From assembly GCA_039583875.1 (NCBI GenBank), contig CM077152.1:18401059-18465058 (forward strand): a stretch of 64,000 bases of DNA, given 5' to 3'. Positions 50,084-60,569 of this stretch are shown piece after piece. The notes beneath the pieces were generated by a model. The model saw only the letters and a program-made list of their open reading frames with translations. It was not told where the DNA came from and ran no database searches. The position numbers were made by a program, and so were the translations under genes. Source of the stretch: Platanthera guangdongensis (Eukaryota; Streptophyta; Magnoliopsida; Asparagales; Orchidaceae). How positions within the stretch are numbered: position 1 is the stretch's first letter; every line of letters begins with the position of its first letter.

Positions 50084-51251
50084 TGATTAGGGTAATGGGG
50101 CGGGACAGCCTTCTCCTAGCCGTTCCAGATTCACGACAACGCTGCTTCTCATCTTCCTGGCTCAGCAGGGCGCAGTTAGGGCTCAGTTTTCACTGCTCCT
50201 AGCCGCTCCTCTCCCGACATTGGCGCTCCACCAGGAAAAGCAACGCACGATCTCTGCTCAGCGAGATGTCCGCCCACTTCCATAGCCGACACGAGCCCTC
50301 CTTCTGATTGTTTCCACTCCACGTCCACGATCGGAGCTTCTTCCATGGCCGCGATTTTTCCCCCGCCTCTTCTCCGACTGTTTGGAAGTAAATGTATTTC
50401 GTTTCGTTTTTTTCAGTTTCATTTTACCCTATAAAAGGGATCTGGATGTTGTAGGATTTTGTTGGAGATTTGATTTCCTGTAGGTGCTTCCTGTAAGACT
50501 TATGTGGATGTTGTTGAAAGTATTGTTTGAAATTACTGTTGATTCTCGGTTAAGGATCTCTGTTTAGGAGTTAGGGTTGAAAGGTGAATGATTGTTGTGT
50601 GTTACCGGCTTCCTCCGTGTGTAATTTTCGTTAGAGGATTTCTGTGATTGTGGAGTGTCAGGTTGAGTGTTTGAGAGTGTTTGAGATAGAAGGAGAACAG
50701 TACATTTTAATTTACTGTGCTTGATCTCTGATCTCCTGAGATAGGTAAAGTTCCTTGAATAGGAGCATTCCTTGAACAGTGAAACGGGAGTGCATTAGTG
50801 AGTGCTTCTGTATGACAGTGAGAAAATAAGAAAAAACAGAGCGACTGAAAGTTTTCTTGAGTTTGAGATTTCGCCTTACGTGATTGAGATTTCGTGAATC
50901 CATTTGTGTGAGAGCGAGTGAATTTTACGTTGCTTGGTTTGTGGCTTCCTGACACTGGTGAGTGTTTGAGATTCCGTGTAACCACTCAAGTGTGAGAGTG
51001 AGCGATTTTCTCTGTGGAGCGTGTGTGCGATAGAGCCCGACTTTGGAGCAAGAGATCAAGAGTGACGAGGAGTGCTTCGAGTGATCTTCATCCCAAACGT
51101 TACTTTCCAAGAAATTAGAATTTCAATTTATTTTTTTTTAGAATTTTCCCCCAAACCTTCCAGAAGAAATGCACGCATAATTAATGTTGATCCGAACAGC
51201 CTGTGAAGAAGGAACACAGAGCAGATCATTAGGTAATTGGTTGACTGCATA
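50084..51251 (+). repeat. Diverged solo LTR of the family at 37090
   Basis: Similarity to the reverse complement of 37090-38842 is visible in order: CCATGGCCG, TTACCCTATAAAAGGGA (TATA), GTGGCTTCCTGACA, TAACCACTCAAGTGTGAGAG and TGACGAGGAGTGCTTCG. The proposed ends TGATTAGGG and CTGCATA are flanked by TTATG and TTATC (4 of 5 bases). Boundaries are less sure than for the other LTRs. Confidence 0.65.
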
Positions 51252-51279
51252 TTATCTGTTCCGGCTGCCATTAGTAGAG

Positions 51280-51430
51280 GAAAGGAGGCCGCGAGTAGCG
51301 GGTGCGGCGCCGAATACCACCTGAAGCATCAAGCACGGGCCAAGCACGTGCGCAGGCGGGCGAAGCCCGCCTGATGCGGCCGAAGGCCGCCCGAGAGCAT
51401 CGAGCACGGGCGTAGCCCGTGCGAAGATGC
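51280..51430. repeat. Cluster of hairpins at the Helitron 3' end
   Basis: GCGGGCGAAGCCCGC, GCGGCCGAAGGCCGC and GCACGGGCGTAGCCCGTGC follow each other within about 75 bases. Each is a stem with a two- or three-base loop. The last probably serves as the Helitron terminator hairpin. Confidence 0.75.
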
Positions 51431-51494
51431 TCGTAATTACAAATTGGAATTGAGGGAAGAAAAAAAACAATTAAGTGAAAAAAAGAGATGATTT

Positions 51495-51915
51495 TGCTAC
51501 AAACTTTCGTTCATAATTTCATGAGAGAAAAAGAAGAGAGAGAGGCTAGAGAGAGAAGCTATAGAAGAAAATGAGATATCAATTCTTTCAAACCTTCCAA
51601 TGCACCCAGGGGAAACTTTAAATATAACTCACGCCGCATTTGCACATCAATCCAAACGTAAGAACTAGAGAGAAAGCCGTAGAAGGAAATGAGATCAATT
51701 CTTTCATACCTTTGAAAGCCCCTGAGGGGAACCTTAAATACAACTCATGCCACATTTGCACATTAGTTCAAACATACAGACTAATTGCAAAAAGACTACA
51801 CATAAAATAAAAGGATAACTTGCATAACTAAAACTTATAATTAACTTTAAAAAGACTTCAACAAGACATCTAATTAAAATATTTAAGAAAGACATAAGAC
51901 TAAAGAAACATAACA
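51495..51915 (-). repeat. 3' LTR-like copy
   Basis: TGCTACAAACTTTCG...AACATAACA. Inside it a unit around 'GAAATGAGATCAATTCTTTCATACC' is repeated twice (about 51570 and 51690). The edges are approximate. Confidence 0.62.
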
Positions 51916-53035
51916 GTAGACCCATTAACTACAGATACATAGCACAGTCATTTCTCTCTATGGGTAGCTGCAACATCAAACACTAGTGGTTGCAGAGGGG
52001 AATTGATGGGTGCGATGTGGTTTGATGAATGGGGATAACAGAGGTTGGCAACTGAAGGGGGGCTTTCTGAATGGAGAACAGGGGCAGTGGCATGAGAGTG
52101 TCTTACTAGATGGAGAAGCTGGATACGGCTAATGGAAGTGTCGGCTGGGTGGGGATAGCAGGGTTAGGGGCATGTTATATGAAAACGCCTGAATGGGATC
52201 AATGACGAAGTGGTAATTGTTGGAATGACTGCGAAGTATGCGAGGGGGGGAAGAGTGCCTTGGATGCCATCAGTCAGTTCATGCGCCTCGGTCTTCAGAT
52301 GTGGCAACAAAATCTCGGGGATTTGTCCCTTAACAGTTGCTTCCTTTGCCATGAGTTGCTCTAGTTTTCAATAAATTTTTAATAGCTCCAAAAAGTTGCC
52401 ATAAATTCCCAAAATTTCTGGAGTTGGAAAGTAGGGAAAGCAACCAGACTGGCCGGATTGTGGAGGAAACTGAGTATGTGGTGAAGAGAAAGAGCTGGGT
52501 GTGGAAGTATTGTGACAATAAAGCCGGCAATTCATATGAATCAAATTTGTGTGAATGAGAAGAGAAGGGACTGATGAAATAATGTGATGTTTACATGTAA
52601 AATTTTTGGAAGTGTCAATGGTGTTATTCCGATGGAGCAAATTTGTTGTGATTGATAACTAGGAAGTAGGCATGGTGTAGATAGTTAATAGAAAGAATAG
52701 GATAACGTTTGGAAGAAGCTTGTTGTGGTGTTGCTCAGTGGTTGGGATGACAAAGAGATGGGGTTGGTTGTGGGCAGAATGGGAAATGGGGAGAGAGAGG
52801 GGGTGGGCTCTATGGTGTTAGAGGAGAGGAGGGATCTCGGTTATGGATAAAAGTTGAGCTTCTTGATTGGGTGAGCGATGACGACGACGTTGCAAAAGAG
52901 ACGGCTGCATATGTCGCCACTTGAGGCGACGGAGGGTACGATCTAGTTGTTAGAACGATTATTGGAGAAAATCGACTAGAGTGATTGGTGCAGTTAGAGT
53001 AGGAATCAACCAAAGAAGGAAAAACATGTCGGGAA
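51916..53035 (-). other. Internal region, no recognised domain
   Basis: Several minus-strand frames of 60-90 codons; none shows a gag, protease or RT motif. The sequence is G-rich on the plus strand (GGGATAGCAGGG, GGAGAACAGGGGC). Confidence 0.45.
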
Positions 53036-53410
53036 TGTCATGGGAGATATGCAACAACACTCAAGCCTTTATCCCACTATAGTGGGGTCGGCTATATGGA
53101 TCCTTTGTCTCCATTGTGGCTTATCTTTTGTCATAATCTCACTAATGCCCAAGTACATCATATCTTTCCTTATAGTTTCATTCCAAGACTTTATTGGTCT
53201 ACCCCTCCCTCGTTTAACATGCCTGGTGACTAGACTCTCACAACGCCTAATAGGTGTCTCTAATGGACTCCTTTGTACGTGTCCAAACCATCTTAGTCGA
53301 GCTTCTCGCATCTTCTCTGCAATTGAGCTACTCCAGTCTTATCCCCAATACATTCATTCTTAATTTTATCCAGTCTCATGTGTCCACACATCCACCTAAA
53401 CATTCTCATC
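53036..53410 (-). pseudogene. LINE (RTE-like) reverse transcriptase C-terminus, fragment
   Basis: The minus frame 53069-53311 reads MREARLRWFGHVQRSPLETP, IRRCESLVTRHVKRGRGRPI, KSWNETIRKDMMYLGISEIM and QWRQRIHIADPTIVG. The RWFGHVQR and RGRGRP..W..TI..D signatures lie after the RT domain in plant non-LTR retrotransposons; the IHIADPTIVG end points to an RTE-like clade. The catalytic part is absent, as expected for a 5'-truncated insertion. It sits inside the LTR element at 51495-54114, same strand. Confidence 0.82.
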
Positions 53411-53630
53411 TCCGCAACTCCCATTCATGAGAGATATGTGAGAAGAAAAAATTCCATAAATTTGAGATGATGCTACTCGGGTGTGATTGTTAGTTTTGGG
53501 CAGAAGTCCGCAAATTACCATCGGTATCAGACGTTGTCCGTAAAGATTTGGGAATTTATTGGCTCTGGTGTCGAGGAGACAACTGGTTGATGGTTGCGTG
53601 GGTAGGAATCGAAAAGATCTCATACCAATT

Positions 53631-54114
53631 TGTCAAGAATTTTCTTTCATAATTTATTAATTTGGCAGAGGGAGGTCAACGAAGCCATGACAATGGTGTC
53701 CTATGTGAAATCTCTTAATGGGAAGATTCAAACCCTAGAGAAGATGAGGTTGAGGGAAGGAGAAGAGACTAACCATTAGAGAGAGCGGGAGGAGTTAGAG
53801 GCTAGAGAGTGATAGGCTGAAAGCTAAAAATGGCAATGAGATATCAACTATTTCATACCTTTGAATACAACTTATGTCACATTTGCAGATTAGTTCAAAA
53901 CATCCGAACTAATTGCAAAAATACCCCACATGAAAGAGAATGATAATTTGCATAATTAAAATTTCAAATTAACTCTAACTAAAGACATTTAATGCAAAAA
54001 TACCCCACATGAAAGAGAATGATAATTTGCATAATTAAAATTTCAAATTAACTCTAACTAAAGACACTTAAACTAAGAAATGTAACAAAGAAACACAACT
54101 AAAGATACGTAACA
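53631..54114 (-). repeat. 5' LTR-like copy with a 79-bp tandem duplication
   Basis: TGTCAAGAATTTTC...CGTAACA. A block starting TGCAAAAATACCCCACATGA at 53914 is repeated at 53993 almost exactly. A 22-base unit (TAACAGTATACTTATTAAGAG) is also doubled at its right border. Confidence 0.65.
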
Positions 54115-54269
54115 GTATACTTATTAAGAGTTAACAGTATACTTATTAAGAGTTGCGAGAGAATAAAATTATTTATTTCATCCATGATGGAGAGTGGAAA
54201 GAAAAGAGAAAATGAAAGAATTTAATTTGACTTGTATATCCTCACATGAATAAAATATGCTGAGGGAAT
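54115..54269. other. AT-rich spacer
   Basis: Nothing recognised. Confidence 0.4.
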
Positions 54270-54615
54270 GAATATGTTATGGGCGTAGCTCTTCGAATCG
54301 GGATGGGCCACAGGCAGGCCTCAATCCTCCTGGGCAATTCTCACAATTGCCAGCATGGATACCGTAGGTCCGTAACAGAGTTGTGATCCATCCACCTCAA
54401 CTCTTCTCCACACTTGTTATCAGTGCGGCGGGTTGTTGAGGTCGGGGATCGAACATTGGATCTCCTTGATAAGGAGTCTGTAACATGACTCTCGTCACCA
54501 ACTGAGCCGCCCAGGAGGATTGAAGCCTGCCTGGAGCCCAGCCCGGTTCTGGGAGCTATGAACCGGCTCAATTGGTGATGGGAGTCATGTTACGATTGGC
54601 TACGACCATAACATA
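54270..54615. mobile_element. Fold-back structure made of two opposed tRNA-derived SINE copies
   Basis: On the minus strand a SINE head is clear: A box GGCTCAGTTGGTGA (plus TCACCAACTGAGCC, about 54495-54508) and B box GTTCGATCCCC (plus GGGGATCGAAC, about 54445). A second head, CCGGCTCAATTGGTGATGG, faces the other way at 54563. Outside them CAGGCAGGCCTCAATCCTCC (about 54312) is matched by its inverse GGAGGATTGAAGCCTGCC (about 54514), and the outermost bases TATGTTATGGG / ACCATAACATA also pair. Confidence 0.72.
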
Positions 54616-55220
54616 ATATTAGTTCTTTTATAAAATAAAAGTAGTTTGGATATTATGAAAATTTTACTTGTGTGACCTCTTTTTTCCGCCACCCGTTCAT
54701 TTTGGGAGAGAAACAAAATCTTATGCAAGAACAAAAGTATATTTCTTTGTTCCTATTTCATTTATTATCAATTTAAACTCATATGACAAGGTGTGCACCT
54801 TTTCTAAATCCTTTATTTTCTTTTCATTTTAACCCTCGACCAATATCTGCAGGAAACAAACTACCTTGACTATCAAAAGCCGAATATTTTGGGTAAAATT
54901 CGCAATTAAAGCTCACAAGCTAATAAAGGTTTCAAGCTCTCGGGAAGGAAAATGGAAAAAAGCACTATGAGAGAAAAGACTTGATAAATATGTTTGATGT
55001 TCTTGCGAAGTTTACTGATAGCCACAAATTTCAATCAACAACTCAACTTCTCTTGCATAGATATTTATAATTTAACTCATAAGTACTTCAAATTCGATAT
55101 GGAAATCAAGAAGAAACTCGAGCAACCCAAAAGGTGAAAAGCTCACTGGTGGAAGTTAACCCTTCACCGGATATCTCACCAAGGCTTCGACAAAGACATC
55201 GGCTAGAAAGTCCCATTAGA
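54616..55220. other. AT-rich stretch without recognised features
   Basis: No TE domain, exon or repeat was found on either strand. Confidence 0.4.
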
Positions 55221-56400
55221 TGATGGAGATCGGCGTTGGACTGCAGGTAACCAGTCCGCGGGGCCCACATTTGTATATTCGGCTATTCGTGCAGGAGGTG
55301 ATGATCGGATCGGGGATCCGAGACTGCAAGCGCGTTCGGATCGTCGTTTTATTATTCACATGTATTTATTTTATTTTTCGGATGTGTATTTAGTGTTTTA
55401 GGACATCGGGCATAAAGGTCAATCATAGTCGTTCACATCTGGTGCCCAACTGTCTCCTCTTGTTATAAATAAGGGCGCAAGCTTCATTTATTTTGGGATT
55501 GTTGAATTTGTGAGCAAATCCAGATCTGACAATCATTCGTGGTCCGACGCCGTGAGACCCATGGTGCGCCGCTGCGAGACCCATGATGCGACGTCGCGAG
55601 ATCCGTGATGCAACGCCGCGAGACCCGTGATGCGACGTCGCGAGACCCGTGATGCGACGCCGCGAGACCCGGGGTGCGGCGTCCAAGTTAATTTCAGCTA
55701 ATTTTTTTCATTTCTATACACTATTTTTGAGCATTGTGGATCCCCTGTCGTGGAACCTCTATACCACGATTTCCCTCAAATAGGAGTAAACTGCCCGCTC
55801 CTCTGTGCTAATCCATCTTTCTCGAGGGAAGATCGACGCCCAAATCGTATCGTTTTCCCTGTCATTAAGCATCTCCCAACGTTTCCATTTTGTCGTTCAT
55901 CTTCCTCCATGCACCGATAACTCCCTTATTCACCTCCTTATTCCTTGCCAGAGATATCAATTCCCCAGTTGCAACTCCCTCCACTGTCGAGAACTTCTCC
56001 CCATTCGAGTCCTCGATCTTCATTTTCCCCTCCACAGAAACGCTCGACTCCTTTCCCTCATTCGCCTCCAACAAATCAACACCTCCACAGAGCCTCCTTC
56101 AAAAATTGTCGTTATTCATCTTCTTTCCCTGCACGCACTAGTTCCATCCAGTCCACTCCTGCCTCCAACAAGTTTCCAATTAACTGCTCATCATCTTCCT
56201 CGTTGTTGCAGGCTTCACAAGTCCCATCCCTGTTGTTTTGTTTCCCTATTCTTAACTCCCATCTTTCCTCCCCACAACAAGCCACAATTCTGGGCAACAT
56301 TCCAGCACCCATCCCCACTGCAAGCCATAATACCTACAGCAAGTCCACCCCACGCAGCAGTCATCCACCATCACTTGTCCACCGCTAGATTTCCATTGCT
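55221..56400 (+). repeat. Gypsy LTR-like sequence with a minisatellite
   Basis: It starts TGATGGAGATCGGCG like the LTR at 27938 and shares CAATCATAGTCGTT and a TTATAAATAAGGG promoter region near 55463, then a C-rich transcribed part. The right end is not defined; coding relics of a Gypsy integrase begin about 300 bases later. Frames at 55805-56494 are pyrimidine-rich and accidental. Confidence 0.6.
55549..55683. repeat. Minisatellite of 19-21 bp, about seven units
   Basis: Units of the type GATGCGACGTCGCGAGACCC, each holding the palindrome GACGTCGC or a variant. The minus frame reads them as 'RRIMGLAAAHHGSHGV', which is not a gene. Confidence 0.88.
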
Positions 56401-56699
56401 ATGTGAGGTATTATTATATTGTGTTTTAACTGCTTCATTGTTGAATATTGGAAAACACTTCATATTTGTTTGGGAATTTGGCTCGTTTCAATAGTTGTTT
56501 GCATTTTCTTTTTAGCCTATTAAGTTTATTTGTGGAGGTTCATAGTTGAAAGCACCTCATGTGTAAATCAAATATAACATTGCCTGCTCACTTGAAATTC
56601 AACTTCACCTTGCGATTTATTTGTTGAACTTATATGTGTGTAACTGCTAAGTTCTATTTACAGATTAAAGCTAAATTGCCCATGTATCATTTAGGTTGG

Positions 56700-57370
56700 A
56701 ATTATTTGAGTCCACTGTGCATTATTCACTTAGAATTGCATTAGTGTCGGCACACCCACGTCACACGGCCTACCCCGCATCGGTAGAACTTGGTCTCGAA
56801 CGACCAAAACTAAATCATAAACCATTCAATGAAACGATCGTATTTGGAGAAGCAGTCGTTAATGACCAGTACCCAATCTTCATGAGTGCACTCTGGCATG
56901 AGCTTTTTAAGTCTCGTGGGATCCAATTGCAGCGAGCTCGACCTATAATCCACAAAATGGATGTCAGACAAAGTTTCTAAATCGGTGTTTGATGACTAAT
57001 CTTCATTGCTTCACCTTGAAGAAACCCTGCAACTGGACTAAGTGGCTTGGATGGGGCAAAATAATGATACAACTCTTTTCATAACAACAAGGACATGCAC
57101 TACCCCTTTCAGGGTGTTCTATGTGGACTCCCTCCCTCTATATGCTTATTGTCGTAGGAATGTCGGGTGGATACACTTTCCCATCAACTCCATCACTAAG
57201 AGTCTGGGATGATCCTCAAGCAGCTTAAATTCCACTTACATCGAGCTGAGCAATGAATGATTCAGTCAGCTAACTGCAATCTCCGATAGGTAATCTTTGC
57301 AGTCAATGATAATGTACGTGTTAATAATCATTGCCCCCAACGCCAACTCTAGATAGATGGTTGCGCCATA
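56700..57370 (+). pseudogene. Gypsy integrase core relic
   Basis: The plus frame 56696-56980 ends VVNDQYPIFMSALWHELFKS and RGIQLQRARPIIHKMDVRQS. This lines up with the integrase line SDRDP.F.S..W.ELF...[12 protein letters not shown]. Downstream in broken frames CFTLKKPCNWTKWLGWGK, TTPFRVFYVDSLP and LKFHLHRAEQ match the next integrase blocks (W..WL..AE...NT, TPF...YG, L...L..AQ). The catalytic Asp is shifted (ND for SD) and the Glu region is lost. Stops are frequent, so it is an old copy. Confidence 0.72.
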
Positions 57371-57865
57371 TAAACTATACACGTGATTTTATGGAACAAT
57401 CCTTGTGCTAAAATGAACTAACGTTGTTGTTTTTTTCCCCTAGAGTTGCATTTATCTTGTATTTCACGCAGTTGAAGACTATCGTGACTCGTGAGGTCGC
57501 ATTCTGCTCAGATCACCTCCCTTATCAACCTCATTGAAGGGCCACCCAAAAAAGTATGAGTCATGCATGGTCTTAGCAAGTTGCACCATCTTTTGCGGCC
57601 ATCAATCTGTGGATCAACTTCTAGTGGCTTGTGGGCAAGACTATGCCTGATTCGACTTGGCCAGACCGTGGTGATAATCAACACCAATTTCCTCACTTAT
57701 GCCTTGAAAAAATGTAAATATTGAAGTTTTAGGCTTTGTTACACAATAATCTAAAAAATTGTAAATTTTTAAGTTTTAGACATTTTTACACAATAATCAA
57801 CCACAACCCAATAATCATGTAGATATACAAGGAAAATCCAACTCAAAATCAATTGGATAGAGTGT
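57371..57865 (+). other. Unassigned, possibly integrase-to-chromodomain linker
   Basis: No clear motif. An 18-base AT-rich unit TGTAAATATTGAAGTTTTAGG / TGTAAATTTTTAAGTTTTAGA is doubled near 57713-57780. Confidence 0.4.
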
Positions 57866-58575
57866 AGGTGCCCCACATAACCTATAAAGCACAAGAGACA
57901 ACACAGGATACACAATGCGGAACTAAACAACACTCCACCGAATAGAGCACCAAGCTACACAGGGGATAATTCAAACATATGGTCCCACAAGACATGGTCA
58001 TGTCATGAAACACTCCAACATGCTCCCTCATGTGGAAAGCCACGTAGATACTAAAGACTCATGCCCTGAGAATCTGGCTCTGATACCATGCAAAAAAAAC
58101 CACGGAGCATCCAACTCAAAACCACTAAAAGCGAGTACAAGATAGGACCATATGTCGAGTAGGACGGTGAGTTGTTTACATTATCTCTGGTGTGGCTCAT
58201 GTCTATTAGTGCTTTGCGTGATGCAATGTTGTATTAACCCCACGTGTATCCCCCGCTAGCTTCTTGTACTTTATAGGTTCTGGGGGTAGTTGCACGGTCA
58301 GGTTTTGAGTTGGATGCTCCCTATTTTTCTACATGGTATTGAAGTCAAGTTCCCAAGGCAAGCACCGCTTGAATCAACAGGCCTATCCACGTGAGGAGGC
58401 GTGTTGGAGTGTTTCAAGGTAAGACCGTATGTCTTGTGGGGTCACATGTGGTTTGGATTATCCTCGACGTGGCCCGTGTTTGTTGGTGCTCTACACGATC
58501 AAGTATTGCTTTAGTCCCACATTTTGTATCTTGGGTTGCCTCTTGTGCTTTATAGGTTATGGGGGGCCCTTAATA
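57866..58575. repeat. Three copies of a dispersed repeat in inverted arrangement
   Basis: Copy A (57866-58130) is on the minus strand; copies B (about 58145-58283, partial) and C (about 58281-58575) are on the plus strand. All carry the landmark AACCTATAAAGCACAAGAG or its inverse CTTTATAGGTT. A and C are inverse over about 260 bases, including GAAACACTCCAACA and GAGCATCCAACTCAAAACC. The A copy has GGCTCTGATACCATGC and the C copy ACATGGTATTGAAGTCAAG near its start, resembling a primer-binding site. Confidence 0.82.
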
Positions 58576-59440
58576 CATATACGGCTTGTATACATGTCAC
58601 CCGCAGGAGATCGAACGATCGGCCTCACCTCGCGAGAGTTCCTCAATGACATGATTACTTTTATAAGAATATTGTATTAATAATATGTCGTTCTGTTCGT
58701 TAGCAAGTTGTCTTGTAGCGGGGCTCCACCTATGTAAGGGGCCCTTAGGTGTGAAATCTTTTATCTTTGGAGTCTTAGTCTTTTGGGCTCTCTTTGGAGT
58801 CTTAGTCTTTGGGGATCTCTTTGGAGAGAGGAATGCTTCAGAGGGCCCAGCCTCCGGGTGATTGGTAGGAGCATGCCTCTCGAGTTGTATCCAGTATTCT
58901 TATGAAAGGCAAGTTATTGTTCGTGTTCATAGTTCTTGATGCGTTGAAGCTACCATGTATCAATTAGTATGACTTGCTGCTCACTTAGGGTTTCCACAAG
59001 AACCCTAAGTAGATCTCCACATTTACCGTTTGCCACCGGTTTGCGCCACCTGTCTTCTGCCAAGTCCAGCCAGACCTCTAGCACGCGTCGAACATCCCCT
59101 ATCCACTGTAACCGACTAGTTTTGAGTTAGATAGCCCTAGTTTTCAACAAATTCAAATAGGTTTCTCTCTCACAAGGAATACAGAAAGTTTACTCTAGAA
59201 TGGGTTCAAGTCATCAACATTAATGCTAAACTTAATTCCTAACGTTATGACCTTTAGGAAAATGTCTCATTTATTAGAAGTTTAGTCCTGGGGGTAGATT
59301 CAATGTTTAGCCTTTTCAAGAAAGAGATTTTTCATATGGGTACTTATCATATAAACTGCAACAACAACGGTTTGCCCCTTTTCAGGTAAAAAAAAAACTT
59401 GGTACTAATGCATATCTCTTAAATTTATAAGATGAATTTG
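58576..59440. other. Unassigned sequence
   Basis: Contains a 25-base tandem unit (TTTGGAGTCTTAGTCTTTTGG / TTTGGAGTCTTAGTCTTTGGG, about 58768-58815). No TE domain or exon could be supported. Confidence 0.4.
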
Positions 59441-59770
59441 GTACCTCTCCCATTTTTAACAATACGGATTTTGTGTCTTTCTTTGGTGAGCCTTTGATTG
59501 CTTCACCTAGTCCACCGTCCCATTTACCCACCAGCACTCTGCAACCTACCATGCTCTCATCTACACCTACCCTTGAGGAGATTGAGTAGGGATTGGATGT
59601 TTGTGAATTTCATACGCACTCAGAAATGTATCAGTGTTGTCTCGTATCTTGGAAAGAAATGAGTATCTCTGACAGCTCTTGGATCAGTGTATTTGTCTGT
59701 CATCGTAATACATTTCGTTTGTTCGTGTATTAAATAAGCAGATCTATCATCGTTGAAGCAAATGGTATGC
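59441..59770 (+). pseudogene. Gypsy C-terminal chromodomain-like relic
   Basis: In the plus strand a Pro/Ser/Thr linker (FGEPLIASPSPPSHLPTST) is followed, after a shift, by a decayed chromodomain core: CCLVSWKEMSISDSSWISVF, comparable to YLVRWSGRPLHDATWISSEE of the element at 6979-7911. It stands where the 3' end of a Gypsy polyprotein should be, just before the LTR that ends at 60462. Assignment rests on one short block. Confidence 0.5.
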
Positions 59771-60462
59771 ACGGCGGCCGTCCTACTCTTTTCCGTTCAT
59801 ACGACCACGGGAGACCCCATTAAGGGCCTCCTTCAGCGACCACAGCATGCCTCTGTTACTCACACTGTCCGTCCTGCTCCTCTCCGTCCCTACCTCCCTG
59901 CCCAACAACCACTTTAGCGAGCTCTCCCTTGACAACCCCAACTTCTAAACCCACATCCTTTTCTCAAGCATGTATTCCCTCCACGAGTCCTAACTAGTCA
60001 TTACGCCTGAGCTAACATTAACCGCCCGAACTCCAGATCTCATCACTTCCCTCTCCCAGTTCACATGAACCCTTTCAGCCCACTGTTTCTCCATTAATTC
60101 TAAAACCTGCACCACCAGTCTCCCATGTTCCACCCCAGGAAATCACTGCGAGTATAATTTTATCTCTCTTTTAGTTTAGTTTTATGCAATTAAATTTTAA
60201 GTGATGACCTCTCATTGCTTGCACCCACTCTCTTCTGACGTCATTATTCACATACTAATTGTTTGACTTATAGCTATTCATTTGAGAAATGGATGTGGTG
60301 TGCTATCCCGCTTTGATCTTTCATTAAATGATAATGTATAACCATTAAGCTCTGGATGTACCAAGGAAGAACCCGCAGTCTCTCGGAATCGTAGCATTTA
60401 AAATTACTTAGTTGTGCTTGGTAATTTATCTCTAAATATTTTCTAAATTTTAATCTGCATCA
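59771..60462 (+). repeat. Gypsy LTR (left edge not defined)
   Basis: The right end TAATCTGCATCA is followed by a primer-binding site, so this is a 5' LTR of the element that follows. The left boundary could not be fixed; the C-rich part at 59800-60140 resembles the transcribed parts of the other Gypsy LTRs. Confidence 0.6.
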
Positions 60463-60478
60463 GTTTGATATCAAAGCA
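60463..60478 (+). other. Primer-binding site (decayed)
   Basis: GTTTGATATCAAAGCA compared with GTTTGGTATCAGAGGG at 3879: the initiator-Met complement with two changes. Confidence 0.75.
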
Positions 60479-60569
60479 TCTGATTCACTCTCATTGTGAA
60501 TCAGACGATGCATGTTTAATGTTTTGAAGTAAAAAACTTGCTATGATCTTTCTTTAAAAACAAATTCAT

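Larger units (their letters stand above)
49815..51433 (+). mobile_element. Helitron-like element (non-autonomous), carrying a solo LTR
   Basis: The 5' end TCTATACTAATAGTATAAGG begins with TC and follows an A. The 3' end has a strong hairpin GCACGGGCGTAGCCCGTGC (51404-51422), seven bases and then CTCG followed by T. Helitrons have 5'-TC, a hairpin about 10 bases before 3'-CTRR, and insert between A and T without a TSD; here the last motif deviates by one base (CTCG). Two further hairpins precede the last one. No Rep/helicase is coded. Confidence 0.55.
51495..54114 (-). mobile_element. Non-autonomous LTR element with a LINE fragment
   Basis: LTR-like repeats at 51495-51915 and 53631-54114 share TTCATAATTT, AATGAGATATCAA, TTTCATACCTTTGAA and CACATTTGCA stretches in the same order. 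CTCATACCAATT at 53619-53630 is the complement of a primer-binding site, giving minus orientation. No TSD was found. Minus-strand internal frames (52164-53623) match no gag or pol family I recognise. Confidence 0.68.

Noticed and set aside
55805..56494. 229-codon plus frame as a host gene
   Set aside because: Pyrimidine-rich LTR/leader sequence; Ser/Pro/Leu-rich with overlapping frames in other registers and no domain or splice context.
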